Part shown: positions 18,421-29,494 of the stretch, piece by piece
Layout: every line of letters starts with the position of its first letter
Numbering within the stretch: the first letter of the stretch is position 1
From: Kamptonema sp. UHCC 0994
Lineage (GTDB): Bacteria > Cyanobacteriota > Cyanobacteriia > Cyanobacteriales > Microcoleaceae
Length of the DNA stretch: 64,000 nucleotides
Direction of reading: 5' to 3'
Assembly (NCBI RefSeq): GCF_029167235.1
Contig: NZ_JARFTR010000194.1
Location: 88,512-152,511, forward strand
Notes under the pieces: generated by a model
Told to the model about the DNA's origin: nothing
Seen by the model: only the letters and a program-made list of their open reading frames with translations
Databases searched by the model: none
Translations under genes and position numbers: made by a program

Positions 18421-21400
18421 TTACCCAATTAGCGTAAAATTATCTTGAGTAATCAGATTAGCTTGCACTCCACTAATGGTGGCTAAGACTTGACCAGTTG
18501 TAGCGATCGCGATTAAACTTCCACCAACATCTTGACTAACACTTAATTGCTCAAAAGTCAAGCCACCCGTTAAAATCAATAAATCCTCGCCAACGGTAAA
18601 ATCTGCGATCGCATCACTTCCCCCTAAACCCAAAACAAAGCGATCGCTACCACTCCCACCCACAAGTACATTATCCCCCAAATCCCCGCAAAGCCAATCA
18701 TTACCACTTCCCCCCGTCAAAGTATCATTATCTTTGCCACCGTAGAGAGTATCATTACCTTCATCGCCGTCTAGCTTATCGTCACCCTCACCGCCAAAAA
18801 TCAAATCATTGCCATTTCCACCGCAGATACAATCTTGTTCACCATCAGAAGCGAGTGCGATCGCGCTGCCAGTATCACCAAAAATCGTATCATCCCCATC
18901 GCCACCACAGATACTATCATCACCGCGATCGCCCCACAACAAATCATCGCGATCGCCACCCAAAATCACATCATTATCCTTGCCGCCTTGTATAGTATCA
19001 TTATCCTCACCCCCCACAAGCGTATCTTCCCCTTCTTGTCCACTCAAAAAGTCATTTCCCGTACCACCAAATAGCAAATCGCGACCATTCAAATCAGGAT
19101 CGAAGGGGTTGAAAGTGCCTCCAAATAGGCTATCTGCACCCTCATCGCCAAGTATAGTATCATTACCGCGATCGCCCCAGACTAAATCATCATCCTTACC
19201 CGCGATCGCCACATCATTATCCTTACCTCCAAAGATAGTATCATTGCCAGCATTACCATTAATATAATCATTACCCTCATTACCTAGAAGTAAGTCGCGA
19301 TCGCTTTCCGAACCAATAGGAAATTCGCTAGCAAATCCCCCATAAATATTATCATTTCCCGGCTGACCAAATAAGATGTCACTACTGCCAAAACCATCGA
19401 TCGCATCATTGCCGTTGCTACCTATAATGCTGTCATCGCTATCAGTACCAATGAGAGTGCGATCGGTCGAATTAGGGCCAAGAATAGAACTCAGACTTGC
19501 TAAGCTAATCTGTTTGCAAATACAATCATTTTCCTCAAAATGCGAAGGAATTAATGTCAGAGTTGGAGTTGCTGATGGAATCGGAGTTGCTGATGGAATT
19601 GGCGTAACTGATGGAATCGGTGTAATTGATGGAATTGGCGTTTCTGATGAAATAGGAGTTACTGATGGAATTGGTGTTGCTGATGGAATTGGTGTTGGTG
19701 TTGGAGTTCCTGATAGAATTGGTATTGGTGTTGGAATTGGAGTTGCTGATGGAATTGGAGTTGCTGATGGAATCGGTGTAATTGATGGAATCGGAGTTGG
19801 TGTTGGAGTTCCTGATAGAATTGGTATTGGTGTTGGAATTGGAGTTGCTGATGGAATTGGAGTTGCTGATGGAATCGGTGTAATTGATGGAATTGGAGTT
19901 ACTGATGGCGTTGGAGTTGGGGTAACTGATGGTGTCGGTGTAACTGATGGAATTGGTGTTGGTGTTGGCGTTGGAGTCGGTTCTGGTGTTGGTGTTGGTG
20001 TAACTGATGGAATTGGCGTATTTGATGGAATTGGTGTTGGTGTTGGGGTAACTGATGGTGTAGGTATTGGCGTGGGAACAGGTGTCGGCGTTGGAGTAGT
20101 ATCTACAATAGTCAAAACAGCCTGAGAAGTCGCGCCCAAAGTTCCACCATTTGTGGGAGAATTTAAACTTAAATTGACCGTTTCATCTCCTTCTACTAAA
20201 GGATCATCAGTAATAGGAATAGTGAAAGTTTTACTATTTTCGCCAATCCCAAAACTTAAAGAACCATTGACAGCCGTATAGTCACTCCCTGTATTCGCAC
20301 TACCATCAGAAGTGGTATAACTAACATTAGCAGCAACATTAGCACTACCTGTACGATTTACCGTAATAGTAGCAGTTGCACCATTTTCATTAACACTGTA
20401 AGTGGGATTGCTGAAATTGAATGTACCAGGGTCAGCAAAATCATCATCGTTAATTGTTAATGTCGCTATATTTTGCACTCCCAAAGTTGCACCATTTGTA
20501 GGAGAACTTAAACTTAAATCAACTGTCTCATTCCCTTCTACTAAAGTATCATTAGTAATTGGAATAGTGAAAGTTTTATTGATTTCGCCAATGCTAAAAC
20601 TTAAAGTACCATTGACAGTAGTATAGTCACTACCTGCATTCGCACTACCATCAGAAGTGCTATAATTAACATCAGCCACTACATTACCGCTACCAGTGCG
20701 TTCAACAGTAATAGTAGCAGTTGCACCATTTTCATTAACACTGTAGGTGGGAGCGCTGAAATGGAATGTGCCAGGGTCATCAACCTTGACAGTAAAGGGA
20801 GTAAGTAAACTTGTAGCGGTGTCATTATTAGAAACTTCCTTTGATGTAGCAGTGACATTCAAATTAATTGAACCGATCGCACTAGAAGTTAGCGTTAAAC
20901 CTGTCAAATCATTATAAGTAAGTGTCCAAATACCACCGCCATTGTTAGTTCCTGCTGATAAAGATGCTGTCGCAGGAACCCCAGAAATCTCAATAGAATC
21001 AATGACTTCTGAACCATCATAATCTACCAAAATAGGTGTAATATTAAGAGCGATCGCATTATTAACCACACCCGCAGCATCGTTAGCCGCCACAGTTGGC
21101 ACGTCAGCTACCGCAGTGATAGTAATTGGTATGGTTTCTGTATCAGTTAAAATACCCCCACCAGTATTGCCATTATCCTTGACTTGGATCTCTACATAAG
21201 TATTGCCGCTGTAATGGAGATTGGGCAAATATGTTAATCCATTAGCAGCAGAAAAAGTGGTATTAATCTCATTAAGAGTGCCATTCAAGGTGATACCACC
21301 TACCCCATTAAAAATGTTCGTTACCCCGCCAGGAACAAATTTAGCAATGGGTTGGCCGAAGGGACTTGACACAACGACAGTAATGTTGTTATTGCCCGCG

Positions 21401-24192
21401 TCAACATCAGTAATACGGACATCTGTAATCGGCAATTCTGTGTCTTCATTCACCGTTAAAGTGCTGAAAGGAGAAGTGAAAGGTGGGTTAGAAACTACCG
21501 AAATATTGCCGATATTTACATTAGCTTGTGCAGCCGTAGTAGTATCACCCAAGAAAATCAAATTAGGGGTTTCATAAGGATCTGGAAAGCCTGATTGGGG
21601 AACAAAAGCCGTATAATCCCTCAGTTTGCCGCTGAGAAGAGGAACGCCGCCACTAAAAAGTGTGTAGTTGTTGCCAAAGACAGTAAGATCGTAGGAGGTT
21701 AAATTTGTAGTGTTAAAGTTAACACCTTCAGCTTGAGTAAAAAGGGTGCGAAAATTGCTAGGAGGGAAACCGACTGTATCTGGTTCTAAGAAAGGACTGA
21801 ATTGAGTTGTGCCATCATCCTGTGCCCAAATGCGATCGCTCCAGAAATCTAACTCAATCCCTTTTTTATCACTACTGAGGACAATAACACTAAAGCCTGC
21901 GCGATCGTCCTTGCCATCATTATTTTTATTAGCACTAGCTGTGCGAGATTCTGATATAATTTGGGCATTGAAACTGACAGTATAGCCGTAGAAGCGATCG
22001 AGAGTTGTTGCGGTATTACTAAAGCCTGCTTGATCGGCAGAGGAAGTAGTAGTATTAAGGTTAGTCAAGCCGCTGCTAATTGTCGGCGTTACCGTACTGG
22101 GTGGCAAATTTTGATACAACCATCCCTGAGTCTGCGGTAAAGTATTTAAAGAAGCATCATAAAGAGTCGTTAGCTTGTCAATTACAGGTGAATCATTGCT
22201 ATTACTAACGTAGAAATCTTGTGTTGCTTCATTGCTTGCGCCGCCGTCGCCACCACTAAGCACAAAGCGGACAGTTCTAATACCATTTGTAGGGTTTTCC
22301 GAGACATTTTCATAGGTGATATTTTCGATCAGAGCTTTGGTAATATAGTTTGTGGGGTTGACATAGAAAGTAATAACTAGAGGGTCAGTACCGATACCAC
22401 CCGTATAAGTAGCAATAGGAATACCACTATATTTAATAATTCTGCCGTCTAGCCCAATTTGACCCCCACCATTGCCTTGATTGCGAATAGATAAACGGTC
22501 ATTGGTCGTCCCGTTAGCAGAGAAATCTACGGTGAGATTGCCGGCATTTACTTTGGGTGAGTCAAAATTATCAACGAACACTCCATTAAAGGTTACAGGC
22601 GGGGAATTTTCAGTATAACCAGTGCTAAGTGGGATCAAAACCAGATTAGGTTGTTGGTTGGGAGTGAATGCTAAACCTCGGAAAACGGTGTTTGTAGCCG
22701 CAGTTGCTACCGTGTTAAAAGAACCAAAAATAGGTTGATTAAAGGCATTTGTATCGGTAATCTTAACGATTTGATTGCCAGGATTCTTGCCAGAAGTTGC
22801 ATACAATTCAACTTGTCCGCTGGTGTTTATATATCCAGTTAAACCAGTGAGATCGCCAAGGATATTTCCTGTGGCCATCCAGGTTGTTCCAGTAAAGAAA
22901 AACTTTTGTAAGCCTTGGCCACCTTGATCTGCCACATAAAGAGTATCAGGGCCGGGAGTCTCAAAGTCGCGATCGAGCAATACATAAGCATAAGAATTGT
23001 CAGTATTTGTTAGGCCTGGTAACAGTGTAGTAGACTGCCCAACAGTAGTTGGTAATCCTGTACCGACGGTGTTAATTCCTACGTTGCTACCAGCACTGGA
23101 AGATGTATAAAGTTGATCCTTGAAAATATTGATAACGCGAGTATTAGGCAAAGGGGTGCTAATCATGGTACTTGCACCCGTGCTGCCTAAAGTGACGTAG
23201 CGCGTGCCGCTGATTGCATCTTCCCCACCTGTCCAGAAGGCATTACCGTCAACAGTTACGGCGCTGCGAATATTGCGATTGATGCTGATAGTACCGCTGT
23301 AAGCGTCATCGATCGCAGTGGTTGTATCAATATTACCTGCGAGATCGACTCTGCCGACGATCCGATTCACTGTCACGCTGTCTGTATTGGCAATGTCCGT
23401 TGTAGCGACATTGGCATCATAACCTGCAACGGTGAGAAACTGCCCATTAGCTGAACGGTTTAGTGCTCCCTCAGACAATGCTGTACCACTCATTGTCAAG
23501 CGGCGGTTGCTACCAGAAATAGCGGTGGGAAGTGCGATCGATTGTACTGGTAGTGGTAAGAAACCTGAAGTTGGAAATTCATCTAGGAAGACAGGGTTAG
23601 CATCAGGTGAAAGTGTGCCGCTACCGTCGCCAATTCTTACTACTACTAAATTTCCAGGCGTGAATGGTGCTAAGATTCCCTGAAAATTCTGTTGTGCCTC
23701 CAAGGTGAAGGCTAGAGGTGTATCAATCTCGCCGGTTGTGACTTCTAAATCCCAGTCACCACCTAATGCTTTATTTCCCGTCAAACTAACCGAAGCCGCA
23801 ACATCCACCCCTATTAACTGACTAACTTGTTGTACAAAAGCTTTTCCCTTCTTCCCTGCGGCCACCGCGCACCCATACAAAAGGATCTCTGCATCATCTG
23901 CCAACGCCGCTGACCACTTTTGCAAATCCTGAGTATAGGTGTCTAAATTATTAGAATTCAGCCAAATTGACCCTAGCTGCAAACTTCCAGGGCTACCGTG
24001 AGAGACAATGTGAATACTTTTAATACTTTGGCGACTTGCTAAGGCTGCGGTAATTTGCTCTATACCGTCCCGTGATGAATCTATTACAATTGCTTCTGTG
24101 CCTGAGTCTACGCCGTTGAGGAGAGATTGAAAGTCAGGAATCGCCGCGTCTATAAATGCGATCGCTTTGACTGAAGTTGCAGAGATTAGCAT
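18421..24192 (-). CDS. DUF4347/Calx-beta/RTX repeat surface or secreted protein
   Basis: This is a 1923-residue mosaic. Residues 10-170 are a DUF4347 domain ([28 protein letters not shown]), common at the start of giant cyanobacterial cell-surface proteins. A long beta-rich region follows, with cadherin-like parts. Two Calx-beta repeats lie at about 1135-1360, each with the [16 protein letters not shown] pattern and SDGSAN-x-GSDYT. Then comes a low-complexity Pro/Thr/Ile/Ser linker (about 1365-1545) and RTX nonapeptide blocks (about 1570-1870) with GGxGND cores. The C-terminal RTX block suggests type I secretion with Ca2+-driven folding outside. The likely role is adhesion or a surface layer. 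Confidence 0.88.
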   Translation of the reverse strand: MLISATSVKAIAFIDAAIPDFQSLLNGVDSGTEAIVIDSSRDGIEQITAALASRQSIKSIHIVSHGSPGSLQLGSIWLNSNNLDTYTQDLQKWSAALADDAEILLYGCAVAAGKKGKAFVQQVSQLIGVDVAASVSLTGNKALGGDWDLEVTTGEIDTPLAFTLEAQQNFQGILAPFTPGNLVVVRIGDGSGTLSPDANPVFLDEFPTSGFLPLPVQSIALPTAISGSNRRLTMSGTALSEGALNRSANGQFLTVAGYDANVATTDIANTDSVTVNRIVGRVDLAGNIDTTTAIDDAYSGTISINRNIRSAVTVDGNAFWTGGEDAISGTRYVTLGSTGASTMISTPLPNTRVINIFKDQLYTSSSAGSNVGINTVGTGLPTTVGQSTTLLPGLTNTDNSYAYVLLDRDFETPGPDTLYVADQGGQGLQKFFFTGTTWMATGNILGDLTGLTGYINTSGQVELYATSGKNPGNQIVKITDTNAFNQPIFGSFNTVATAATNTVFRGLAFTPNQQPNLVLIPLSTGYTENSPPVTFNGVFVDNFDSPKVNAGNLTVDFSANGTTNDRLSIRNQGNGGGQIGLDGRIIKYSGIPIATYTGGIGTDPLVITFYVNPTNYITKALIENITYENVSENPTNGIRTVRFVLSGGDGGASNEATQDFYVSNSNDSPVIDKLTTLYDASLNTLPQTQGWLYQNLPPSTVTPTISSGLTNLNTTTSSADQAGFSNTATTLDRFYGYTVSFNAQIISESRTASANKNNDGKDDRAGFSVIVLSSDKKGIELDFWSDRIWAQDDGTTQFSPFLEPDTVGFPPSNFRTLFTQAEGVNFNTTNLTSYDLTVFGNNYTLFSGGVPLLSGKLRDYTAFVPQSGFPDPYETPNLIFLGDTTTAAQANVNIGNISVVSNPPFTSPFSTLTVNEDTELPITDVRITDVDAGNNNITVVVSSPFGQPIAKFVPGGVTNIFNGVGGITLNGTLNEINTTFSAANGLTYLPNLHYSGNTYVEIQVKDNGNTGGGILTDTETIPITITAVADVPTVAANDAAGVVNNAIALNITPILVDYDGSEVIDSIEISGVPATASLSAGTNNGGGIWTLTYNDLTGLTLTSSAIGSINLNVTATSKEVSNNDTATSLLTPFTVKVDDPGTFHFSAPTYSVNENGATATITVERTGSGNVVADVNYSTSDGSANAGSDYTTVNGTLSFSIGEINKTFTIPITNDTLVEGNETVDLSLSSPTNGATLGVQNIATLTINDDDFADPGTFNFSNPTYSVNENGATATITVNRTGSANVAANVSYTTSDGSANTGSDYTAVNGSLSFGIGENSKTFTIPITDDPLVEGDETVNLSLNSPTNGGTLGATSQAVLTIVDTTPTPTPVPTPIPTPSVTPTPTPIPSNTPIPSVTPTPTPEPTPTPTPTPIPSVTPTPSVTPTPTPSVTPIPSITPIPSATPIPSATPIPTPIPILSGTPTPTPIPSITPIPSATPIPSATPIPTPIPILSGTPTPTPIPSATPIPSVTPISSETPIPSITPIPSVTPIPSATPIPSATPTLTLIPSHFEENDCICKQISLASLSSILGPNSTDRTLIGTDSDDSIIGSNGNDAIDGFGSSDILFGQPGNDNIYGGFASEFPIGSESDRDLLLGNEGNDYINGNAGNDTIFGGKDNDVAIAGKDDDLVWGDRGNDTILGDEGADSLFGGTFNPFDPDLNGRDLLFGGTGNDFLSGQEGEDTLVGGEDNDTIQGGKDNDVILGGDRDDLLWGDRGDDSICGGDGDDTIFGDTGSAIALASDGEQDCICGGNGNDLIFGGEGDDKLDGDEGNDTLYGGKDNDTLTGGSGNDWLCGDLGDNVLVGGSGSDRFVLGLGGSDAIADFTVGEDLLILTGGLTFEQLSVSQDVGGSLIAIATTGQVLATISGVQANLITQDNFTLIG
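19548..20105. repeat. Low-complexity coding repeat (P-T/S-P-I linker)
   Basis: On the minus strand this tract encodes repeated T-P-I-P-S and T-P-T-P units. A larger unit of about 120 bp recurs at least twice (around 19680-19800 and 19790-19890). It is prone to slippage and assembly collapse. The plus-strand reading frame through it is only the mirror of this periodicity. Confidence 0.85.
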
Positions 24193-24383
24193 AGCACACC
24201 TGATAGAGACTAATATTGTTTAAATTATTCTGCACCTACTAATTTTAGGATAAGTTTCCCTAATTTCAGGTGACAGAAACTCTCATTTCCAATATTTTAC
24301 TTTACCAAAATCAGAATTTTATCCTGATTTCTCCGCAAACCCAGGATATATAAAGCGACCTTCCTGATGCCCCGATCGGAGGT

Positions 24384-24818
24384 ATGCCGCCAAAAGCTCA
24401 CATAGAACCTCACCTCACAATTTGCGAACTCAAAACTCGCTACCGACAGACCCAAGATGCCACTGAATCCCGTCGGTGGCATCTCCTGCTGTTGGTTGCT
24501 AGGGATTGGACTATCAAGCACTCGGCCGCAGTCGTAGGTATTAACTACGATTACGCCAAAGAAATAGTCCAACGCTACAATCGCGAAGGGCCGAGTTCTG
24601 TCAGAAACCGCAGCGCAGAACGTCAGCCGCCGCCCGCAAAATCCTTGCTGACACCTGCCCAGAAAGAGGAATTGCGGCAAGCACTGCAAGGCCCTGCACC
24701 CGATGGTAAGGCATGGTCAGGCCCCAAAGTAGCTCGCTGGATCGCAGAAAAAACTGGCAGCGATCATGTTTGGCCTCAGCGTGGTTGGGACTATCTCAAA
24801 CGGTTAGGCGTTAACTGA
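24384..24818 (+). mobile_element. IS630-type transposase N-terminal part (remnant)
   Basis: The 144 residues show the winged helix-turn-helix DNA-binding region of IS630-like elements: RRWHLLLLVARDWTIKHSAA, YDYAKEIVQRYNREGPSSV, RSAERQPPPAKSLLTPAQ, and a second HTH near KAWSGPKVARWIAEKTG. The catalytic DDE half that should follow, in the same or an overlapping frame, is missing. The gene ends in a normal stop, followed by 200 bp without coding signs. It is either a decayed insertion sequence or a captured DNA-binding protein. Confidence 0.7.
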
Positions 24819-25028
24819 CCCACAGGAAAAAATAGATACATAACTTACGCACTATTTTCTATTCTCAATTTATTTCCGGATCTTTTTATAAAACATGGAG
24901 AGATGGTACGAGGGTTGCGGATGGAAGAAATAATAACTTTAGAAAGTTTAATTTTTTCTAGAAGGTATCATTTTCACCTTTGACGCAACTATCTATTTAA
25001 CCTAAAATACCGAACTTGATACCTAAAA

Positions 25029-25823
25029 ATGAAACTGCAAGTCTTGACAAAAATGCTGATGGTAACTGCGCTCGCCTTCAGCCTTACCACTGCCGCAAGC
25101 CAGCCCAGTTCTGCAAGTCGAACTGAATATCAAAATCGCTGTAATACTGACGAAAACAGGAACAATTGCAACAACAATCGTCGAGATGTTTGCAATGAGC
25201 ATCGTCCAAATGATTGTAACAACAATCATCGAGATGTTTGCAATGACGACCGCCCCAATAATTGCTCTGAGACAAAGGTAGAATCTTGTCACAATCAACA
25301 TCCCAATACTTGTCAGCAAGAGCCGAAGGCTGAGGAGATGAAACCTCCTCAAATTACTCATCGTTTCTTCTGCGGTGATAATAACGGTGTTCCTACAACC
25401 TTTGTGGAAACACAAAAAGGTACTTCTCCTGTGATTCGCTGGGTTTCTAATCACTTCTCCGATCATGGCTATGAACCTCTAACACGGTGTCGCCAAGTAT
25501 CTTCTAAATTTCAGCAGTTCTTCAATAATGGTTCGCTGAATTACATTACAACTGGTACTGTCAACCGTCAACCTGTGATCTGTGTTTCTAATACCAAAGG
25601 TGGCCCTTGTACGGGGGTATTATTTACACTCAAACAAGGTGAAGATGCTAACCGGGTAATGCAAAACCTTTTTGACATCCGTTCTGGTGCTGCTGGCCCA
25701 CTAGAAGAAAGTGGATCTCGCCTCTATTTTGACATGAATAATTACCTGAAAAGCATCGCAGGTGTTTCTCACTCTCCCAATTCTAGATATTCTGGTTCCC
25801 AGCGGAGTAGTGGACATTGGTAG
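25029..25823 (+). CDS. Exported COP23-family protein with Asn/Cys repeats
   Basis: A signal peptide (MLMVTALAFSLTTAASQPSSA) is followed by a Cys/Asn-rich tract (about 35-95) in which a 16-residue unit, NNN-x-RDVCN-xx-RPN-x-C, is repeated. From about residue 115 the sequence matches the COP23 family, with FFCGDNNGVPTTF, VIRWVSNHF, PLTRCRQVSSKFQ and ITTGTVNRQPVICV. COP23 was described as a circadian-oscillating membrane-associated protein of cyanobacteria. The repeat tract is not a usual part of the family. Two protease genes follow on the same strand. Confidence 0.82.
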   Translation: MKLQVLTKMLMVTALAFSLTTAASQPSSASRTEYQNRCNTDENRNNCNNNRRDVCNEHRPNDCNNNHRDVCNDDRPNNCSETKVESCHNQHPNTCQQEPKAEEMKPPQITHRFFCGDNNGVPTTFVETQKGTSPVIRWVSNHFSDHGYEPLTRCRQVSSKFQQFFNNGSLNYITTGTVNRQPVICVSNTKGGPCTGVLFTLKQGEDANRVMQNLFDIRSGAAGPLEESGSRLYFDMNNYLKSIAGVSHSPNSRYSGSQRSSGHW

Positions 25824-25932
25824 TATTAAGTTAAGACTTAAACGGTCAGAATTCAGAAGTTAGAAATGATTGATTCTATATTCTGAATTCTGTTTTTATA
25901 ATGTCTGATTTTCTGATTTTTATTTGGCGATA

Positions 25933-26955
25933 ATGGAGGTAGCAATTTTGATTTGGTATTATTTAAGATGGTTTATCTATCGGGTATATAGCAAAACAAA
26001 TCAAGCTAAAAGGACAAATATTAATTCTAAAATCTTGTTGCTTTTGCCAGTTTTTTTGTGCCTTTTTTCTTTCCAAAAACAGGCTTTTTCTAAAAGCTTT
26101 TCTGACCTTAAAGGCTCCAGTTTTAGATTGGAACATTCGCTAGCTTGTGAAAAAATAACTTGTGGCGTTTATCAAGGCTTGTATCTGGATCGAGTTGCCA
26201 AATCGATCACTGTAAAGGTGCTTTCAGGCAATACTTGGGGCTCAGGAATTTTGCTGCAAAGGCAAGGCAAAGTTTATACAGTAGTTACCAACCGTCACGT
26301 CTTGAATTTAGGCGAAAAACCCTATATTATCCAAACTCCTGATGGTCAAATTTATGAGGCTAATTTACCTTCGAGAAATATGCCATTTGGCGGTAATGAT
26401 TTGGCTATTTTGCAGTTCCGCAGCCAAGATAAATCCTATGCAGTTGCATCTCTAAAAAGTTCGAGAACGCTATCAGAAGGCGATCGAGTTTTTGCAGCGG
26501 GTTTTCCCTTTGATGGGCATGGGTTTATATTAACAAAGGGGCGGGTTTCGCTATTGCCAGATCGAGCTTTAGAACAAGGCTATAAAATTGGTTATACGAA
26601 CGATATTCAAAAAGGCATGAGTGGCGGGCCTCTGCTAAACCGTCAGGGGGAAGTTGTGGGGATTAATGGGATGCACGCTTATCCTCTGTGGGGCGATCCT
26701 TATGTGTATAAGGATGGTTCTTTACCTAGTGCGGATGTCCGCGATCGCATGATTGCTTTAGCTTTCGCAATTCCTATTGATACTTTTGCACAATTAGCTC
26801 CTCAATTCGCATCTCTTCCTGATAGTTTTCCGACTCGTTCTGGGGCTGAAAATCGCTGGACTTTAGCTTTATTTCTGGATTTATTTAGCTTAAAGCCTTC
26901 TCCGCCGATTGTACTTCCTAAACCTGTAAGTCTTGATTCAGTTTTTGTTGAATAA
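25933..26955 (+). CDS. Trypsin-like serine protease, membrane-anchored or exported
   Basis: A hydrophobic N-terminal segment (KILLLLPVFLCLFSF) precedes an S1-type chymotrypsin fold. The triad is visible: His in VVTNRHVLNL, Asp in GGNDLAILQF and Ser in KGMSGGPLLN. The start is uncertain: ATG 25933, TTG 25924, or TTG 25948 behind a GGAGG at good distance. It lies downstream of the COP23 gene and upstream of a protease-TPR gene, and such genes often cluster in cyanobacteria. The substrate is unknown. Confidence 0.82.
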   Translation: MEVAILIWYYLRWFIYRVYSKTNQAKRTNINSKILLLLPVFLCLFSFQKQAFSKSFSDLKGSSFRLEHSLACEKITCGVYQGLYLDRVAKSITVKVLSGNTWGSGILLQRQGKVYTVVTNRHVLNLGEKPYIIQTPDGQIYEANLPSRNMPFGGNDLAILQFRSQDKSYAVASLKSSRTLSEGDRVFAAGFPFDGHGFILTKGRVSLLPDRALEQGYKIGYTNDIQKGMSGGPLLNRQGEVVGINGMHAYPLWGDPYVYKDGSLPSADVRDRMIALAFAIPIDTFAQLAPQFASLPDSFPTRSGAENRWTLALFLDLFSLKPSPPIVLPKPVSLDSVFVE

Positions 26956-26965
26956 TTCGTGTTTA

Positions 26966-27045
26966 TTTTTAGGTACGTTGTTGCGCTTCAGCGCATCTTA
27001 ATTCAGCGCATCTTAAGAGCGATAAAGCGCAACAACGTACCTAAT
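26966..27045. repeat. Inverted dispersed repeat
   Basis: AGGTACGTTGTTGCGCTTCA at the left and its inverse at 27019-27041 (AAAGCGCAACAACGTACCT) frame two CAGCGCATCTTAA units. The right arm matches 13421-13450. It could form a strong hairpin between the two protease genes. Confidence 0.75.
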
Positions 27046-27080
27046 ATAAGTCATATCAAAAATAATGTGATGTAAAACAA

Positions 27081-28757
27081 ATGAATTTTTATTCTGGAAT
27101 TTCGGCAGCGCTGACAGGTGCAGCTATTGTGCTAGTTCAGCCCCAAATGGCAATGGCTTTAACTGCCAATCAAGTTAACCAAATTGCTTCAGAGATTACA
27201 GTATTAATTGATGGGATTAATCCTGGTTCTGGGGTGATTGTAGCCAAAAATGGTAATACTTATTATGTTCTTACAGCTAAGCACGTTGTCGCAACAGAAG
27301 ATGAATATGGGATCGCTACCAATGACGGACGGCGATATTCTTTAAACTACCGTAATGTCAGAAAATTACCTGGTTTAGACTTAGCTTTGTTGCAGTTTAC
27401 CAGCGACCAAAGTTATAGAGTTGCAACTTTAGCTAATTACGATTATGATGCTAAATTTAAGTATGTTTTCGTTTCTGGCTGGCAACAGTCAAAATTGCGT
27501 ATCGCCAATAGGCGGCGGTTCTTTAATGCTGGATTATTGATTAGCGATGATTACAAGTTGGCTTTTATTAAAGACCCTGTTTCTGATGGTTACGATCTTT
27601 TCTATACTAATATTACTGAGGTGGGAATGAGCGGTGCTCCTGTGTTAGATACTCAGGGGCGAGTGATTGGCATTCATGGACAGTCTGAAGGTGAGAAAAT
27701 ATATGATGCTAAGTCTAGAGAGATTTATCGCGTTAAGCTTGGTTTCAGTTCTGGCATACCTACAAATAGGTTTTTGATGGCTGTTCAGCAGTCAGGAATT
27801 AAGTTAAGTTTAAAAGTAGAAAATTCGCCACCTTTGGAGTTGACTCAACAAGAGTCTCGCTCGATAGAACCTTTTTTACAAGCTTCTACTATTGCAGGTA
27901 GTTATAATGCGGTTGATTGGTCAAATCGCGGTAATGAATTGTATCGTCTAGAGCGATTTGAAGAGGCGCTTTTAGCTTTTGATAAGGCGATTAAGATTAA
28001 TTCAGATTTTTATCCAGCTTGGTATGGTCGCGGCAATGTGTTATCTTCAATGGAGCGGTATCGAGAGGCGATCGCGGCTTATGACCGGGCAACTAAAATT
28101 AAGCCTGATTTCCATTTAGCTTGGCGCGATCGCGGTGCTTTGCTAGCTTTTTTGAAGCAAGATAGAGAAGCTTTGGCATCTTTCGATAAAGCAATTCAAT
28201 TCAAACCTGATGACTATGTTGCTTGGTATATTCGGGGTGATTTATTAGCAGGAAATTTGCAGCGTTACGAGGATGCGATCGCGTCTTATGACAAAGCAAT
28301 TAAAATTAAACCAGATTTTGCACCCGCCTGGACTGGTCGAGGCGAGGCGCTTTACGATTTGAGGCGCTATCAAGATGCGATCGCATCTTTAGACAAGGCA
28401 ATTCAAATCGATCCCAAGCAAGGGGAAGCCTGGACTCTTAAAGGAACGCTGTTACTGGAGTTGGAACGTTATTCTGAAGCACTCTTAGCTTACGATCGTA
28501 GCATTGCGATCGCGCCTGATAACTATCAATTGTGGATGCTAAGAGCGGCGGCGCTTGTGGGCCTCAAACGCGAGTCTGAAGCGAGAAAATCTGCACAACA
28601 AGCTCTGAAACTGAAGCCTAATGACCGTGATATTTTAAACTTTATTAATGCCGTAGGCCCAAGAGGTTCAACTTCAGACTCGGCTAATTCTGTATTGAAT
28701 CGGCCGCGCTATGAAAGACCAAATCCTTCTAAACCGGCACCTGGTTTGCTTTGGTAA
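27081..28757 (+). CDS. Serine protease with C-terminal TPR repeats
   Basis: After a signal-like segment ([19 protein letters not shown]), residues 35-250 form an S1-type protease with His in YVLTAKHVV, Asp in GLDLALLQF and Ser in [11 protein letters not shown]. From about 275 to 530 there are seven or so TPR units of the A-W-x-x-RG-x-x-L / [14 protein letters not shown] type, a protein-binding superhelix. It would act in the periplasm or at the thylakoid lumen face. Its target is unknown. Confidence 0.88.
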   Translation: MNFYSGISAALTGAAIVLVQPQMAMALTANQVNQIASEITVLIDGINPGSGVIVAKNGNTYYVLTAKHVVATEDEYGIATNDGRRYSLNYRNVRKLPGLDLALLQFTSDQSYRVATLANYDYDAKFKYVFVSGWQQSKLRIANRRRFFNAGLLISDDYKLAFIKDPVSDGYDLFYTNITEVGMSGAPVLDTQGRVIGIHGQSEGEKIYDAKSREIYRVKLGFSSGIPTNRFLMAVQQSGIKLSLKVENSPPLELTQQESRSIEPFLQASTIAGSYNAVDWSNRGNELYRLERFEEALLAFDKAIKINSDFYPAWYGRGNVLSSMERYREAIAAYDRATKIKPDFHLAWRDRGALLAFLKQDREALASFDKAIQFKPDDYVAWYIRGDLLAGNLQRYEDAIASYDKAIKIKPDFAPAWTGRGEALYDLRRYQDAIASLDKAIQIDPKQGEAWTLKGTLLLELERYSEALLAYDRSIAIAPDNYQLWMLRAAALVGLKRESEARKSAQQALKLKPNDRDILNFINAVGPRGSTSDSANSVLNRPRYERPNPSKPAPGLLW

Positions 28758-28837
28758 ATGGGAGCTATTTGATTTTTGATGCCAGAATTTTGCATAATGG
28801 AATTGGATATTTTTCTTTCTCCCCAGTCCCAATTTTT

Positions 28838-29362
28838 ATGGTTGCAAAATTCATTAAATCAATTTTACACCGTTTGCTCAGCCTGATAGTAATTTTATTT
28901 CTGGCTTGTATGTGGGTGATGCTGAGTGCTACTCCCGCCTTTGCGTTGCCGAAAACAATTGTTAATTACACTAATATTAATTTGTCGAATCGGGATTTTT
29001 CCAACGCTGATTTAGCAGGAGGAACTTTTGTTGCCGCTGAGATGCGAAATACCAATTTTCAAGGCGCTGATTTGACTAACGCAATTTTAACTAAGGGAGT
29101 TTTGCTGAATGCCAATTTGTCAAGTGCAAATCTCTCCGGCGCTTTGGCAGATAGGGTGACATTTGATGGCGCAAATCTGACTAATGCTAATTTTACAGAG
29201 GCTATTTTGACTCGGACTAGATTTTACGATACTGCAATTTTTGGTGCTGATTTTACTGATGCGATTATTGACCCGTATCAAGTTAATTTACTGTGCGAGA
29301 AAGCAGAGGGCGTAAATTCAGTGACGGGGGTTTCTACGCGAGAAAGTTTAGGATGTCAGTAA
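28838..29362 (+). CDS. Exported pentapeptide-repeat protein
   Basis: A signal peptide ([22 protein letters not shown]) is followed by about twenty A(D/N)Lxx pentapeptides ([20 protein letters not shown] and so on), which fold into a right-handed beta helix. It closes with a Cys pair ([10 protein letters not shown] and LGCQ). The ATG at 28838 puts the signal peptide at the N-terminus; the frame is open back to 28751 but lacks a good start there. Lumenal pentapeptide proteins are common in cyanobacteria. The function is unknown. Confidence 0.82.
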   Translation: MVAKFIKSILHRLLSLIVILFLACMWVMLSATPAFALPKTIVNYTNINLSNRDFSNADLAGGTFVAAEMRNTNFQGADLTNAILTKGVLLNANLSSANLSGALADRVTFDGANLTNANFTEAILTRTRFYDTAIFGADFTDAIIDPYQVNLLCEKAEGVNSVTGVSTRESLGCQ

Positions 29363-29428
29363 AAGCTATGGGCTAATAGCTAATAGCTTTTCTATCTCTA
29401 TAAGTTATAAAAACTATTCTTTGATAAC

Positions 29429-29494
29429 TTACGTAATGCCTCCCAGAGGGAGGAGTTACGTAATCTGTCCTAATCATCTTGGTAGTTGTTATAT
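29429..29494. repeat. Two dispersed repeats between convergent genes
   Basis: TTACGTAATGCCTCCC with its inverse arm GGGAGGAGTTACGTAA (29429-29463) is a variant of the family at 92-193 and 7557-7605. It is followed at once by a copy of the 28-bp repeat of 5295-5323. The hairpin may end transcription of the pentapeptide gene. Confidence 0.65.

Noticed and set aside
19376..20125. A 249-residue plus-strand frame rich in [12 protein letters not shown]
   Set aside because: It is the antisense image of the Pro/Thr/Ile/Ser repeat in the giant surface protein; its regularity comes from the repeat, not from selection on this strand.
24193..25028. A complete insertion sequence around the IS630-type gene
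   Set aside because: No catalytic half, no clear terminal inverted repeats and no TA duplication could be found around 24384-24818.
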